Source: Nocardioides sp. | GTDB lineage: Bacteria > Actinomycetota > Actinomycetes > Propionibacteriales > Nocardioidaceae | Direction of reading: 5' to 3' | DNA: 45,729 nucleotides | Assembly: GCA_031177735.1 (NCBI GenBank) | Contig: JAPSKJ010000001.1 | Location: 1-45,729, forward strand | In this document: positions 24,403-31,754 of the stretch, in pieces | Numbering within the stretch: position 1 is the stretch's first letter | Layout of the letters: each line of letters starts with the position of its first letter | Program-made: the position numbers and the translations under genes | The notes under the pieces: model-generated | Seen by the model: the letters and a program-made list of their open reading frames with translations, nothing else | What the model was told of the DNA's origin: nothing | The model's database searches: none

Positions 24403-25650
24403 GTGAGTGGGTCAGTCCGTGTCGAGGAGGGCCGGGACCGGTGGTTCCGCTACCTGCCCTTCGTCCTCCTCGTCGTCGCCACGGCCGTGGCGCTGGCGAC
24501 CGGTCCGGCCACCGGGTCGCTGTCGCCCGCGCCGCGGCTGGCGGCGCAGCTCGTCCTCGTCGCGGTCACCGCCGGCTGGCTGTGGTGGTGGATGCTCGCG
24601 CGGCCGGCGCAGGGTCCGGCGCAGCTCCGGGTCTACTACGTCGGCCGCACGGCCCTCGCCCTGGCGCTCACCCTGCTCAACCCGCTGTTCTGCGTCTTCG
24701 CCTGGATCGGCTTCGCCGACGCGGCGGACGCGTTCCGGGGGCGCACCTTGCTGCTCGCCCTCGGCGCCACGGCGTTCACCATGGCGGCCGGGCAGTCCGG
24801 TGGCCTGCCGCCCGAGACGCCCGCACAGGCCGCGCTGTTCGTGGTGCTGCTCGGCCTCAACTTCGCGCTGGCGCACGGCATGGGTCGCTACTCGGTGCAG
24901 CTGTTGCGCACCAGTGAGGAGCGAGCCGAGGCGATCACCGAGCTCGAGCAGGTCAACGCCCACCTCGAGCGGGCGCTCGCCGAGAACGCCGCACTGCACG
25001 CGCAGCTGGTCGCGCAGGCCCGCGACGCCGGCGTGCAGGAGGAGCGGCAGCGGCTGGCCCGCGAGATCCACGACACCATCGCGCAGTCGCTCGCCGGCAT
25101 CGTCGCGCAGCTGCGGGCCACCCATGACGACACCGATCCCGCCGCAGTACGCCGCCGGGTCGACCGCGCCGCCGCGCTGGCCCGCGACGCGCTGGTCGAG
25201 GCGCGCCGCTCGATGATGGACCTGGTGCCCGCGCCGCTGGCCGACCGGTCGCTCCCGGAGGCCGTTACCGCACTGGTCGACGACTGGGCGTCCCACCACC
25301 CGGTGCAGGCGGCCACCGTGGTGACCGGCGAGGCCCGCCCGCTCCATCCGGAGGTCGAGGCCACGCTGCTCCGGGTCGTCCAGGAGGCACTGGCCAACGT
25401 GGCCCGCCACGCGGGTGCCTCCCGGGTGGGCGTCACGCTGAGCTACATCGACGACGAGGTGGTGGTGGACGTGCGGGACGACGGAGCGGGGTTCGACCCG
25501 CGCCGGCCGGTGCGAGCAAGCTCGTTCGGGCTGCGGGGCATGCGCCAGCGCGCCGAGCGGCTGGCCGGTGTGCTCGACCTGGAGTCCGAGCCCGGCGCCG
25601 GCACGGCCGTCTCCGTCCGGCTCCCGGCGATCGAGCGCGGTGCGGCGTGA
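24403..25650 (+). CDS. NarL-type sensor histidine kinase
   Basis: A 415-residue kinase with about five to six helices between 18 and 160, a coiled-coil-like linker (170-210) rich in Glu and Leu, HisKA_3 (EERQRLAREIHDTIAQSLAG, His223) and HATPase_c (VQEALANVARHAGA, SFGLRGMRQRAERL). The H-box reads HDTIAQSL, as in LiaS/DesK-like kinases, unlike the HD(V/T)(L/V)AHR form of the other two kinases here. GTG 24403 is 13 bases past the permease stop with GAGGCT 7 bases upstream. It is coupled to its regulator by GTGA. Confidence 0.92.
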   Translation: MSGSVRVEEGRDRWFRYLPFVLLVVATAVALATGPATGSLSPAPRLAAQLVLVAVTAGWLWWWMLARPAQGPAQLRVYYVGRTALALALTLLNPLFCVFAWIGFADAADAFRGRTLLLALGATAFTMAAGQSGGLPPETPAQAALFVVLLGLNFALAHGMGRYSVQLLRTSEERAEAITELEQVNAHLERALAENAALHAQLVAQARDAGVQEERQRLAREIHDTIAQSLAGIVAQLRATHDDTDPAAVRRRVDRAAALARDALVEARRSMMDLVPAPLADRSLPEAVTALVDDWASHHPVQAATVVTGEARPLHPEVEATLLRVVQEALANVARHAGASRVGVTLSYIDDEVVVDVRDDGAGFDPRRPVRASSFGLRGMRQRAERLAGVLDLESEPGAGTAVSVRLPAIERGAA

Positions 25651-26279
25651 GCGGCTCGATCCGGATCCTCGTCGTCGACGACCATCCGGTCGTGCGCGAC
25701 GGCGTCGCCGCGACGCTCTCGGCGGTGGCCGACTTCGAGGTGGTCGGCCAGGCGGCGAACGGCGTGGAGGCGATCCAGCGTGCCGCCGCCCTCGACCCCG
25801 ACGTGGTGGTGATGGACCTGCGGATGCCCGGCGGCAACGGCGTCGACGCGGTCCGGGAGATGCAGCGACGCGGCCTGCGCGCCGCCGTGCTCGTGCTCAC
25901 CACCTACGACACCGACTCCGACACGGTGGCCGCGATCGAGGCGGGTGCCACCGGCTACCTGCTCAAGGACGCACCACCGGAGACGCTCGTTGCCGGGGTG
26001 CGCGCGACCGCGGCCGGCGAGACGGTGCTCTCCCCGACCGTAGCGACCCGGCTCGCCTCGCACGTGCGCCGGCCGTCGCGGACCGCCGCGCTCAGCGCGC
26101 GCGAGCGGGAGGTGCTGGTGCTGGTCGCCCGCGGCACGCCCAACCGCGCCATCGCCCAGGAGCTGTTCGTGAGCGAGGCGACCGTCAAGACGCACCTCAC
26201 CCACATCTACGACAAGCTCGGGGTCACCGACCGGGCCGCCGCTGTCGCGACGGCGTACGAGCTGGGGATCCTGGGCTGA
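25647..26279 (+). CDS. NarL/LuxR-family response regulator
   Basis: A 210-residue regulator. The receiver has VDDH near 10-13, phospho-acceptor Asp57 (VMDLRMPGGNG), Thr in LTTYD and Lys in YLLKD. The LuxR helix-turn-helix is LSAREREVLVLVARGTPNRA then ATVKTHLTHIYDKLG. GTG 25647 overlaps the kinase stop. It ends the plus-strand array 12 bases before the convergent cysO stop. Whether it regulates the ABC genes upstream or genes elsewhere cannot be told. Confidence 0.94.
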   Translation: MSGSIRILVVDDHPVVRDGVAATLSAVADFEVVGQAANGVEAIQRAAALDPDVVVMDLRMPGGNGVDAVREMQRRGLRAAVLVLTTYDTDSDTVAAIEAGATGYLLKDAPPETLVAGVRATAAGETVLSPTVATRLASHVRRPSRTAALSAREREVLVLVARGTPNRAIAQELFVSEATVKTHLTHIYDKLGVTDRAAAVATAYELGILG

Positions 26280-26291
26280 GCGGCGACCTGC

Positions 26292-26582
26292 TCAGACCGA
26301 GCCGCCGGCCACCGCCGGCAGCACGACGACCTGGTCGCCGTCGCTGAGCGGGGCGTCGAGGCCACCGATGAACCGGACGTCCTCGTCGTTGATGTAGACG
26401 TTGACGAAGCGGCGCAGGTCGACCTTGCCGTCCTTCTCCTCCACCAGGCGGTCCTTGATGCCGGGGTGGCCGGCGTCGAGGTCGTCGATCAGGGCGCTCA
26501 GGGAGGCGCCGTTGCCCGCGACCGCCTTCTCACCACCGGTGTACGTGCGCAGGATCGTGGGGATGCGGACCTCGATGGCCAT
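26292..26582 (-). CDS. cysO: CysO-type sulfur carrier protein (MoaD/ThiS family)
   Basis: A 96-residue ubiquitin-like sulfur carrier. It shows the IPTILRTYTGGEK N-terminus and the FVNVYINDEDVRF core strands of CysO. The tail reads VLPAVAGGSV: the Gly-Gly that must carry the thiocarboxylate is followed by Ser-Val. The well-known mycobacterial CysO ends at Gly-Gly, so this form should need C-terminal trimming before adenylation. The JAMM peptidase Mec is encoded 23 bases upstream. A GAGAG-rich stretch precedes the ATG. In many actinobacteria cysM follows directly; here a two-component/ABC cassette intervenes. Confidence 0.94.
   Translation of the reverse strand: MAIEVRIPTILRTYTGGEKAVAGNGASLSALIDDLDAGHPGIKDRLVEEKDGKVDLRRFVNVYINDEDVRFIGGLDAPLSDGDQVVVLPAVAGGSV
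26304..26319 (-). terminator. Weak hairpin inside the 3' end of cysO
   Basis: GCCGGC, CACC and GCCGGC form a 6-bp stem within the last codons of cysO, at the convergent junction with the response regulator. It is too short to be sure of. Confidence 0.25.
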
Positions 26583-26605
26583 GGTTCTCTCTTACCTCTC
26601 GGCGT

Positions 26606-27037
26606 TCAGGACGGCAGAGCGGCGACGACGTTGACCTCTTCCTCGGTCACCTCGCCGTCGACGATCCGAAAACTACGAAACTCCACGGGGCCCTCGTTAT
26701 TCCCGTGCTCGCGCGTGCTGACCAGCACGTAGTGGGCGCCCGGCTCGCTGGCCAGCCCGATGTCGGTGCGGCTGGGGTAGGCCTCGGTGGCGGTGTGGGA
26801 GTGGTAGATCACCACCGGCTCCTCGTCGCGCGCCCACATCTCCTTGTAGAGCTCGAGCAGCTCGGTGCTGTCGAACTCGTAGAACGTCGGGCTGCCCGCG
26901 GCGTTGACCATCTCGACCACCCGCTCCGGGCGGTCGCTGCCCTCAGGGCCCGCCACGATGCCACAGGCCTCGTCGGGGTGGTCCCGCTTGGCGTGGGCGA
27001 CGATGGCGTCGTACGTCGCCTGGTCGATGGTCAGCAC
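26606..27037 (-). CDS. mec: JAMM/MPN+ metallopeptidase Mec
   Basis: A 143-residue JAMM-family zinc peptidase. The motif is complete: Glu23, then His79-x-His81, Ser89 and Asp92 in HSHTATEAYPSRTD. In M. tuberculosis Mec hydrolyses the CysO-cysteine adduct to free cysteine; related JAMM proteins also trim residues beyond Gly-Gly of sulfur carriers, which is relevant because CysO here has a Ser-Val tail. I chose GTG 27037 because TAACCT lies exactly 7 bases upstream and family similarity starts there; longer in-frame starts add an unconserved stretch. Transcribed together with cysO. Confidence 0.94.
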   Translation of the reverse strand: MLTIDQATYDAIVAHAKRDHPDEACGIVAGPEGSDRPERVVEMVNAAGSPTFYEFDSTELLELYKEMWARDEEPVVIYHSHTATEAYPSRTDIGLASEPGAHYVLVSTREHGNNEGPVEFRSFRIVDGEVTEEEVNVVAALPS

Positions 27038-27044
27038 GATCCCA

Positions 27045-27050
27045 AGGTTA
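27045..27050 (-). promoter_or_regulatory. -10 box TAACCT, leaderless mec-cysO mRNA
   Basis: TAACCT on the minus strand is 7 bases before GTG 27037. A plus-strand twin, TAACCT at 27136-27141, serves the divergent cassette about 90 bp away. Confidence 0.6.
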
Positions 27051-27135
27051 GGCGGTCCGCAGCGACCGCAGCGCACCCGCCCGGGCTGCGGACGTGGCGG
27101 AGATCACCGGCGGATGAGACGCCGCACCACCGGGG

Positions 27136-27141
27136 TAACCT
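27136..27141 (+). promoter_or_regulatory. -10 box TAACCT, leaderless start of the type VII-like cassette
   Basis: TAACCT lies 7 bases before ATG 27149, the first gene of the four-gene plus-strand cassette. Confidence 0.6.
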
Positions 27142-27148
27142 CGCCGCC

Positions 27149-27463
27149 ATGTTGCCCGCCGACCCCTCCCCCACGTTCACCGGGCGCGGTGCCGCCGTGC
27201 AGCCTCCGGTCGCCTATCTGCCCTGCCGGCTGGACGACGACGGCGAGCTCGCCGAGGTGCTCATGGCGCAGCTCGCCGACGGCTCGGTCGCGCTGATGGG
27301 CTACACCGCGCTGGACCGCTTCGCCGAGGGCTGCGGCTCCGGCCACCCGTGGGTGCTGTGGCGCACCGACCAGCTCGAGCGGCTGCGGGAGCTGAAGCAC
27401 TTCGACCACGCCTACCTCGACATCCCCATGCCGGTCCACCTGCGCATCGAGGCCGCCTCGTGA
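27149..27463 (+). CDS. Small SseB/SAV_915-like protein
   Basis: A 104-residue soluble protein. The order of elements (VAYLPCRLDDDGEL, then VALMGYTALDRFAEGCG, then HPWVLWRTDQLERL, then AYLDIPMP) resembles the compact SAV_915/SseB-like domain found beside ESX-type substrates in high-GC actinobacteria. This is pattern recognition from memory and not a search result. No signal peptide or membrane helix. It heads a cassette in which the next two genes overlap by 4 bp each. A chaperone or adaptor role for the following secreted-type proteins is an inference. Confidence 0.62.
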   Translation: MLPADPSPTFTGRGAAVQPPVAYLPCRLDDDGELAEVLMAQLADGSVALMGYTALDRFAEGCGSGHPWVLWRTDQLERLRELKHFDHAYLDIPMPVHLRIEAAS

Positions 27464-27759
27464 GCAGGATCGAGCTGAGCCAGGCGACCGAGGACGCCCT
27501 CGTCGGCCACCACGACGCCGCCGCGACCGGCATCACCGACCTCGCCGACTCGGTGCCGACCGAGGTCGACGGCGGGCTCGGCACGCCGGAGCTGCTGGCC
27601 ATCCTGTCCGCCGCTGTGGAGACCGCCGACGAGCTGGCGCAGGTCAACGAGCTGCTGGCGGCCACCGTGAAGGCCGTCCACGACAACCTCCAGCTCACCG
27701 ACGAGTCGCTGGCCGGCTCGTTCGAGCAGGTGGCCGACCAGATCCCCGACAAGTCGTGA
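27460..27759 (+). CDS. Small helical WXG100-like protein
   Basis: A 99-residue, acidic, almost wholly helical protein without Cys or membrane helix. Size and heptad-like Leu/Ala pattern (ELLAILSAAVETADELAQVNELLAATVKAVHDNL region, about 43-76) fit an ESAT-6/WXG100-type hairpin, but no Trp-x-Gly turn is present; the turn may be at GLGTPEL near 38-44. GTG 27460 overlaps the preceding stop (GTGA), and its own stop overlaps the next start. It may be a heterodimer partner of the following WAG-containing protein. Confidence 0.6.
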   Translation: MSRIELSQATEDALVGHHDAAATGITDLADSVPTEVDGGLGTPELLAILSAAVETADELAQVNELLAATVKAVHDNLQLTDESLAGSFEQVADQIPDKS

Positions 27760-28808
27760 TCGACACCAGCGTCCCGGGCACCACGACGGCTGTCGGCGCC
27801 TTGGCGTCGTGGCTGCGGGACTCACTGAAGAAGGCGGTCGCCGACAGCGCCGACGACGTCGACCGCGCACGCAAGCTGGCCAACGACCAGTGGGCCGGTG
27901 AGTCCGGCAACGCCTACGTGCGCTGCGCCGCCGACGTCATCCGGCTCACCGACGACTACGAGGAGCGGATCAAGCGCGCCGCCGACAAGATCGACGACTA
28001 CAAGGCGCGCCTCGGCACCTGCGAGACCCGGATGAGCGGGTTCCGGCAGGAGGCACGCGACGGCGGCCTGGTGGTGGACGGGGTCACCATCCACCCGCCC
28101 GAGGACCTGACCGACGAGGACCAGGTCAACCTCTACAACAAGCTGGTCACCGACGTCGGCGACGAGTGGACGAACTTCCAGGAGTGGATCGACGCCAACC
28201 TCAAGCCGGTCGAGGCGACCCTCGACCCCTCGCTGACCGAGAAGCTGCTGGAGGAGCTCCAGGGCGCCGCCGGCAACTTCGCGATCGCCTACGGCCTGGA
28301 GACCGGCAAGCGCAAGCTGCAGCAGAAGGCGACCGACCTCAAGAGCCAGGCCGACGAGCTGCACCGCTGGCGCCGCTCGGGCAACCCGGCGCGGCGGGCG
28401 GCCAACGCGCAGGCGCGCCAGAGCGGCCTGATCGACGAGCTCGGCGAGCGGAGCACGTGGCTCGGGCGGGCCTCGAAGGTGCTCGGTCCGCTCGGCACGG
28501 TCTACGAGGGCTACGTCGCCCTCGAGTCCGACACCCCTGCGGGCGGCCTGCTCGCCACCGGCGCAGGCCTGGCCGCGACCGCCGGTGTCGTCGCCGTGGT
28601 CGCGACCGCGCCGGTCAGCGTGCCGGCCGGACTGGTCGTCCTGGGCGCCACGGCGGTCGGCGTCGGCGTGAGCTGGGCCGTCACCGAGGGGTGGGATGCC
28701 CTTCCGGACAGCTTCACCGATCCCATCGACGACGCGGTCGAGGACGCCTGGAACGACACCAAGGACGCCGTCAGCGACGGCTGGGACGCGGTGACCGGAT
28801 GGATCTGA
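27756..28808 (+). CDS. Large WXG-type helical protein with hydrophobic C-terminal hairpin
   Basis: A 350-residue protein. Residues 1-100 form a helical hairpin with Trp46-Ala-Gly48 at the expected turn (NDQWAGESGNAY), resembling the T7SS-signal/WXG domains at the N-terminus of actinobacterial polymorphic toxins. A charged helical middle follows (120-250). Residues 263-285 and 288-309 are two Gly/Ala/Val-rich hydrophobic segments joined by a short Pro-containing turn. The tail (311-350) is amphipathic, with Trp recurring. No known toxin domain is visible. It could be a pore-forming effector, a scaffold that lost its warhead, or an envelope protein. GTG 27756 overlaps the previous stop. Confidence 0.7.
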   Translation: MIDTSVPGTTTAVGALASWLRDSLKKAVADSADDVDRARKLANDQWAGESGNAYVRCAADVIRLTDDYEERIKRAADKIDDYKARLGTCETRMSGFRQEARDGGLVVDGVTIHPPEDLTDEDQVNLYNKLVTDVGDEWTNFQEWIDANLKPVEATLDPSLTEKLLEELQGAAGNFAIAYGLETGKRKLQQKATDLKSQADELHRWRRSGNPARRAANAQARQSGLIDELGERSTWLGRASKVLGPLGTVYEGYVALESDTPAGGLLATGAGLAATAGVVAVVATAPVSVPAGLVVLGATAVGVGVSWAVTEGWDALPDSFTDPIDDAVEDAWNDTKDAVSDGWDAVTGWI

Positions 28809-28827
28809 CGGCTGTGAGGACGACGCG

Positions 28828-29493
28828 ATGAGGCTGTTCGTCTGGGCGATCCTCGTCTTCGGCGCCCTCAGCGGCGCCGCACTCGGTGCGCTGGGCGCGG
28901 CCACGGTCGCCACCGGCCGCTCCGGCGGCTGGCTGGCGCTGCTGCTCGGCGTGCAGACGGCGCTGATGTGCGGCCTGCTGTGCGTGGACCTGCGCCGTTA
29001 CCGCGGCACGCCGCCACCCGCCATGCGGGCCGACGACGGCGTCGCCCTGCCGCTGCGGCCCGGCTTCGTCCGCCGACGCGCCCTGGTCGTGCTGCTGCTC
29101 GGCACGCTGTGCCTCACCGCCGGCGCCGCGGGCCGCTCCGTGGTGGGCGTCCTGCTCGGCCTGGCGGGCTTCGCCCTCTTCAGTGCGTACGCCGCCTGGC
29201 TGGCCTTCCGCGCCGACCACCGCATCCGCCTCGACCCGCAGGGGCTGAGGCTGGCGGGCACGCGCGAGCCGATCGCCTGGCGCGACGTCGTCGACGCCTC
29301 GGTCGACTCCAGCAGCTGGCAGCCCTACCTGGTGGTGCGCACCCAGGGCGGCGCCCAGCATGCCGCCTCGCTGGTGCCGCAGGCCTGGTCCGGTGCGGCG
29401 CTGGCCGAGCTGATCAGGCGGGCGGGCCGGCACACGGCGTACCGCCGCGAGCTGGACTCGCCCGAGGCCGTCGAGCGGTTCCGGCCGAGCTGA
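28828..29493 (+). CDS. Four-helix membrane protein with PH-like C-terminal domain
   Basis: A 221-residue membrane protein with four hydrophobic helices (about 3-28, 33-52, 80-98, 102-122) and a soluble C-terminal domain (125-215). That domain reads DHRIRLDPQGLRLAG, then PIAWRDVVDASV, the strand-turn pattern of bacterial PH-like domains. A GAGG ribosome site lies 9 bases before the ATG, 19 bases after the WXG-type gene. In effector cassettes, a membrane protein in this place is often the immunity protein; that role is an inference. Confidence 0.72.
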   Translation: MRLFVWAILVFGALSGAALGALGAATVATGRSGGWLALLLGVQTALMCGLLCVDLRRYRGTPPPAMRADDGVALPLRPGFVRRRALVVLLLGTLCLTAGAAGRSVVGVLLGLAGFALFSAYAAWLAFRADHRIRLDPQGLRLAGTREPIAWRDVVDASVDSSSWQPYLVVRTQGGAQHAASLVPQAWSGAALAELIRRAGRHTAYRRELDSPEAVERFRPS

Positions 29494-29505
29494 CGCCGGG
29501 AGACC

Positions 29506-30087
29506 TCAGCTCGACAGCGCGTCGACCAGGGTCTCCTGCAGGTAGCCGACCCAGTCGTAGATGTCGTGCGCCTGGGCCCGCGGGTCCTCGTCGGGCAGGG
29601 ACTCCCAGTAGGCCTCGTCGCCCGGCTCGACGCCGAGGCGGGTCGCCAGCGCCAGCCGCAGGTCGGTGAAGGAGCGCAGCCAGACCTCCGCGGTGGCCGG
29701 GTCGAGCTCGACGTCGATCATCAGGCCGTCCTCGGTGAGCTCCGAGGGCAGACCGGCCTCCTCGAGGTTGTCGATGATCGTCGAGGCCGCGGTCGCCTTG
29801 CCGTCGCGCAGGCCGCCCTCGGTGAAGCGGCGGAACTCCGCGGCCGCCTCGGCGTCGTCACGGTAGGCGGTCGGGAACAGCCGCTGCAGCACCGGGTCCT
29901 CGGGCTCGGTGGTCGGGCCGGTGAAGTCGAACATCGCCTCCAGCGGGTCGCTGGCGCGGGGCACGGCGGACTCGTTGCGGAGCAGCTCGACGAGCTGGGC
30001 GGCCAGGTTGCGCAGCAGGTCGGCCTCGAAGCCCGTGAACGTCGCGATGATGTCCTTGCTGCGGCGGTGGCGGGCGAACCCCGTCAT
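29506..30087 (-). CDS. DUF2017 protein (Rv1332-like)
   Basis: A 193-residue soluble, helical, acidic protein of the DUF2017 family. The N-terminal FTGFEADLLRNLAAQLVELL and the C-terminal DIYDWVGYLQETLVDAL match the family ends. A Pro/Asp-rich segment around 50-75 includes LQRLFPTAYRDDAEAA. No enzyme motif is visible. It follows clpS by 49 bases on the same strand, as Rv1332 follows Rv1331 in M. tuberculosis, which suggests a link to ClpS/ClpCP proteolysis. GGGGGAGG lies 4 bases before ATG 30087 and fixes the start. Confidence 0.9.
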   Translation of the reverse strand: MTGFARHRRSKDIIATFTGFEADLLRNLAAQLVELLRNESAVPRASDPLEAMFDFTGPTTEPEDPVLQRLFPTAYRDDAEAAAEFRRFTEGGLRDGKATAASTIIDNLEEAGLPSELTEDGLMIDVELDPATAEVWLRSFTDLRLALATRLGVEPGDEAYWESLPDEDPRAQAHDIYDWVGYLQETLVDALSS

Positions 30088-30136
30088 CGGGCCTCCCCCC
30101 GGGGCGTGAGCGCTGCGAGCGGTCCGGCGGAGTCGG

Positions 30137-30430
30137 TCATCCTTGCTTCTCCAAGGTGGCCCACAGGCCGTACTCGTGCATCGCCTGCACGTCACGCTCC
30201 ATCTCTTCGCGGCTGCCGGAGCTCACCGCCGACTTCCCCTCGCGATGCACCTGCAGCATGAGCTTCTCGGCCTTCGCCTTGTCGTAGCCGAAGTACTGCT
30301 GGAAGACGTAGGTGACATACGACATCAGGTTCACCGGGTCGTCCCACACGATGGTGACCCACGGCTGCGAGGTCGCCATGACGTCGTCAGCGACCGGCTC
30401 GTCCAACTCGACGGGGCTGGGTGCGGACAT
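30137..30430 (-). CDS. clpS: ATP-dependent Clp protease adaptor ClpS
   Basis: A 97-residue ClpS adaptor that hands N-degron substrates to the Clp unfoldase. The core WVTIVWDDPVNLMSYVTYVF contains the Asn-Asp-type ligand pocket (DDPVN). LMLQVHREGKSAVSSGSREE is the Met/His pocket and the Clp-contact region. A 20-residue acidic N-terminal tail precedes it, needed for delivery in known ClpS proteins. ATG 30430 is 16 bases past a TAGTCT box, which overlaps the opposing pncB -10 box. Confidence 0.95.
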   Translation of the reverse strand: MSAPSPVELDEPVADDVMATSQPWVTIVWDDPVNLMSYVTYVFQQYFGYDKAKAEKLMLQVHREGKSAVSSGSREEMERDVQAMHEYGLWATLEKQG

Positions 30431-30445
30431 GCCCTCATCGTGGCA

Positions 30446-30452
30446 CAGACTA
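30446..30452. promoter_or_regulatory. Overlapping divergent -10 boxes of pncB and clpS
   Basis: CAGACTA serves both directions. On the plus strand CAGACT (30446-30451) lies 7 bases before the pncB GTG at 30459. On the minus strand TAGTCT (30447-30452) lies 16 bases before the clpS ATG. Two polymerases could not occupy it at once. Confidence 0.55.
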
Positions 30453-30458
30453 AGGATC

Positions 30459-31754
30459 GTGACGCACCCCAGCACCCGCTCGACGGCCCTGCTCACCGAC
30501 CACTACGAGCTCACCATGCTGCAGGCGGCGCTCGCGGCCCGCACCGCGTCGCGGCGCGCGGTCTTCGAGCTGTTCCCACGGCGCCTGCCGGAGGGCCGGC
30601 GCTACGGCGTCGTCGCCGGCGTGGGCCGCGCGCTCGACGCGCTGGAGTCGTTCCGGTTCGACGACGAGGTGCTCGCCGCGCTGGAGCACGTCGTCGACGA
30701 GCCGACCCGGGAGTGGCTGGCCGGTTACCGGTTCCAAGGCGACATCTGGGGCTACGCCGAGGGCGAGGCCTACTTCCCGCACTCCCCCCTCGTCGTGGTG
30801 GAGTCGACCTTCGCCGAGGCGGTGCTGCTGGAGACGCTGCTGCTCTCGATCTACAACCACGACTCAGCGGTCGCCTCCGCCGCCTCCCGCATGACGCTCG
30901 CCGCCGGTGACCGCCCGTGCATCGAGATGGGGTCGCGGCGTACCCACGAGCAGGCCGCCGTGGCGTCGGCGCGCGCCGCCTACGTCGCCGGCTTCGTGAG
31001 CTCCTCCAACCTCGAGGCCCGCGCCCGCTACGGGGTCCCGTCGACCGGCACCAGCGCGCACTCCTTCACCCTGCTGCACGACACCGAGGCCGACGCGTTC
31101 CGGGCGCAGGTCTCCTCCCTCGGCGCGGGCACCACCCTGTTGGTCGACACCTACGACATCGCCGAGGCCGTCCGCCTCGGGGTGGAGGTGGCCGGCCCGG
31201 AGCTCGGGGCGGTCCGGCTCGACTCGGGCGACCTTCCTGTCCTGGCCGAGCGCGTACGCCGCCAGCTGGACCGGCTCGGGGCGACCGAGACCCGCATCAT
31301 CGTCACCAGCGACCTGGACGAGTTCGCGATCGCCGCGCTGGCCGCGGCGCCGGTCGACGGCTACGGCGTCGGCACGCAGCTGGTCACCGGCAGCGGCCAC
31401 CCGACCTGCGGCTTCGTCTACAAGCTGGTCTCGCGGGAGGGATCGGACGGCGAGATGGTCTCGGTCGCCAAGAAGAGCCCCGACAAGGGCTCGGTCGGCG
31501 GGCGCAAGTTCGCCCTCCGGCGGCGCTCCGCGGCCGGCGTCGCGGAGGCCGAGATCGTGGGCATCGGCAGGCCGCCCGTCGACGACGGTGACGACCGGCC
31601 GCTGCTGGTGCCGCTGGTCCGCGACGGCGAGGTGGTCGGCCGTGAGCCGCTCGACGCGGCCCGCGACCGTCACGCGGCGTCGCGGGCGGAGCTGCCGCTC
31701 GAGGTGCGGTCGATGTCGAAGGGCGAGCCGGCGATCGAGACGATCTTCGTCTGA
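30459..31754 (+). CDS. pncB: Nicotinate phosphoribosyltransferase
   Basis: A 431-residue NAPRTase that makes nicotinate mononucleotide from nicotinate and PRPP for NAD salvage. It starts TALLTDHYELTMLQAAL, the family signature. EMGSRRTHEQAA near 158-169 and STGTSAHSF near 197 line the active site, and RLDSGDL plus VGTQLVTGSG form the phosphate/nicotinate pocket. The C-terminal Cys-rich domain of long forms is absent. GTG 30459 has CAGACT 7 bases upstream. Its stop lies in the first of three 12-bp repeats that each carry an in-frame TGA. Next to pncA and divergent from clpS, like Rv1330c. Confidence 0.95.
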   Translation: MTHPSTRSTALLTDHYELTMLQAALAARTASRRAVFELFPRRLPEGRRYGVVAGVGRALDALESFRFDDEVLAALEHVVDEPTREWLAGYRFQGDIWGYAEGEAYFPHSPLVVVESTFAEAVLLETLLLSIYNHDSAVASAASRMTLAAGDRPCIEMGSRRTHEQAAVASARAAYVAGFVSSSNLEARARYGVPSTGTSAHSFTLLHDTEADAFRAQVSSLGAGTTLLVDTYDIAEAVRLGVEVAGPELGAVRLDSGDLPVLAERVRRQLDRLGATETRIIVTSDLDEFAIAALAAAPVDGYGVGTQLVTGSGHPTCGFVYKLVSREGSDGEMVSVAKKSPDKGSVGGRKFALRRRSAAGVAEAEIVGIGRPPVDDGDDRPLLVPLVRDGEVVGREPLDAARDRHAASRAELPLEVRSMSKGEPAIETIFV

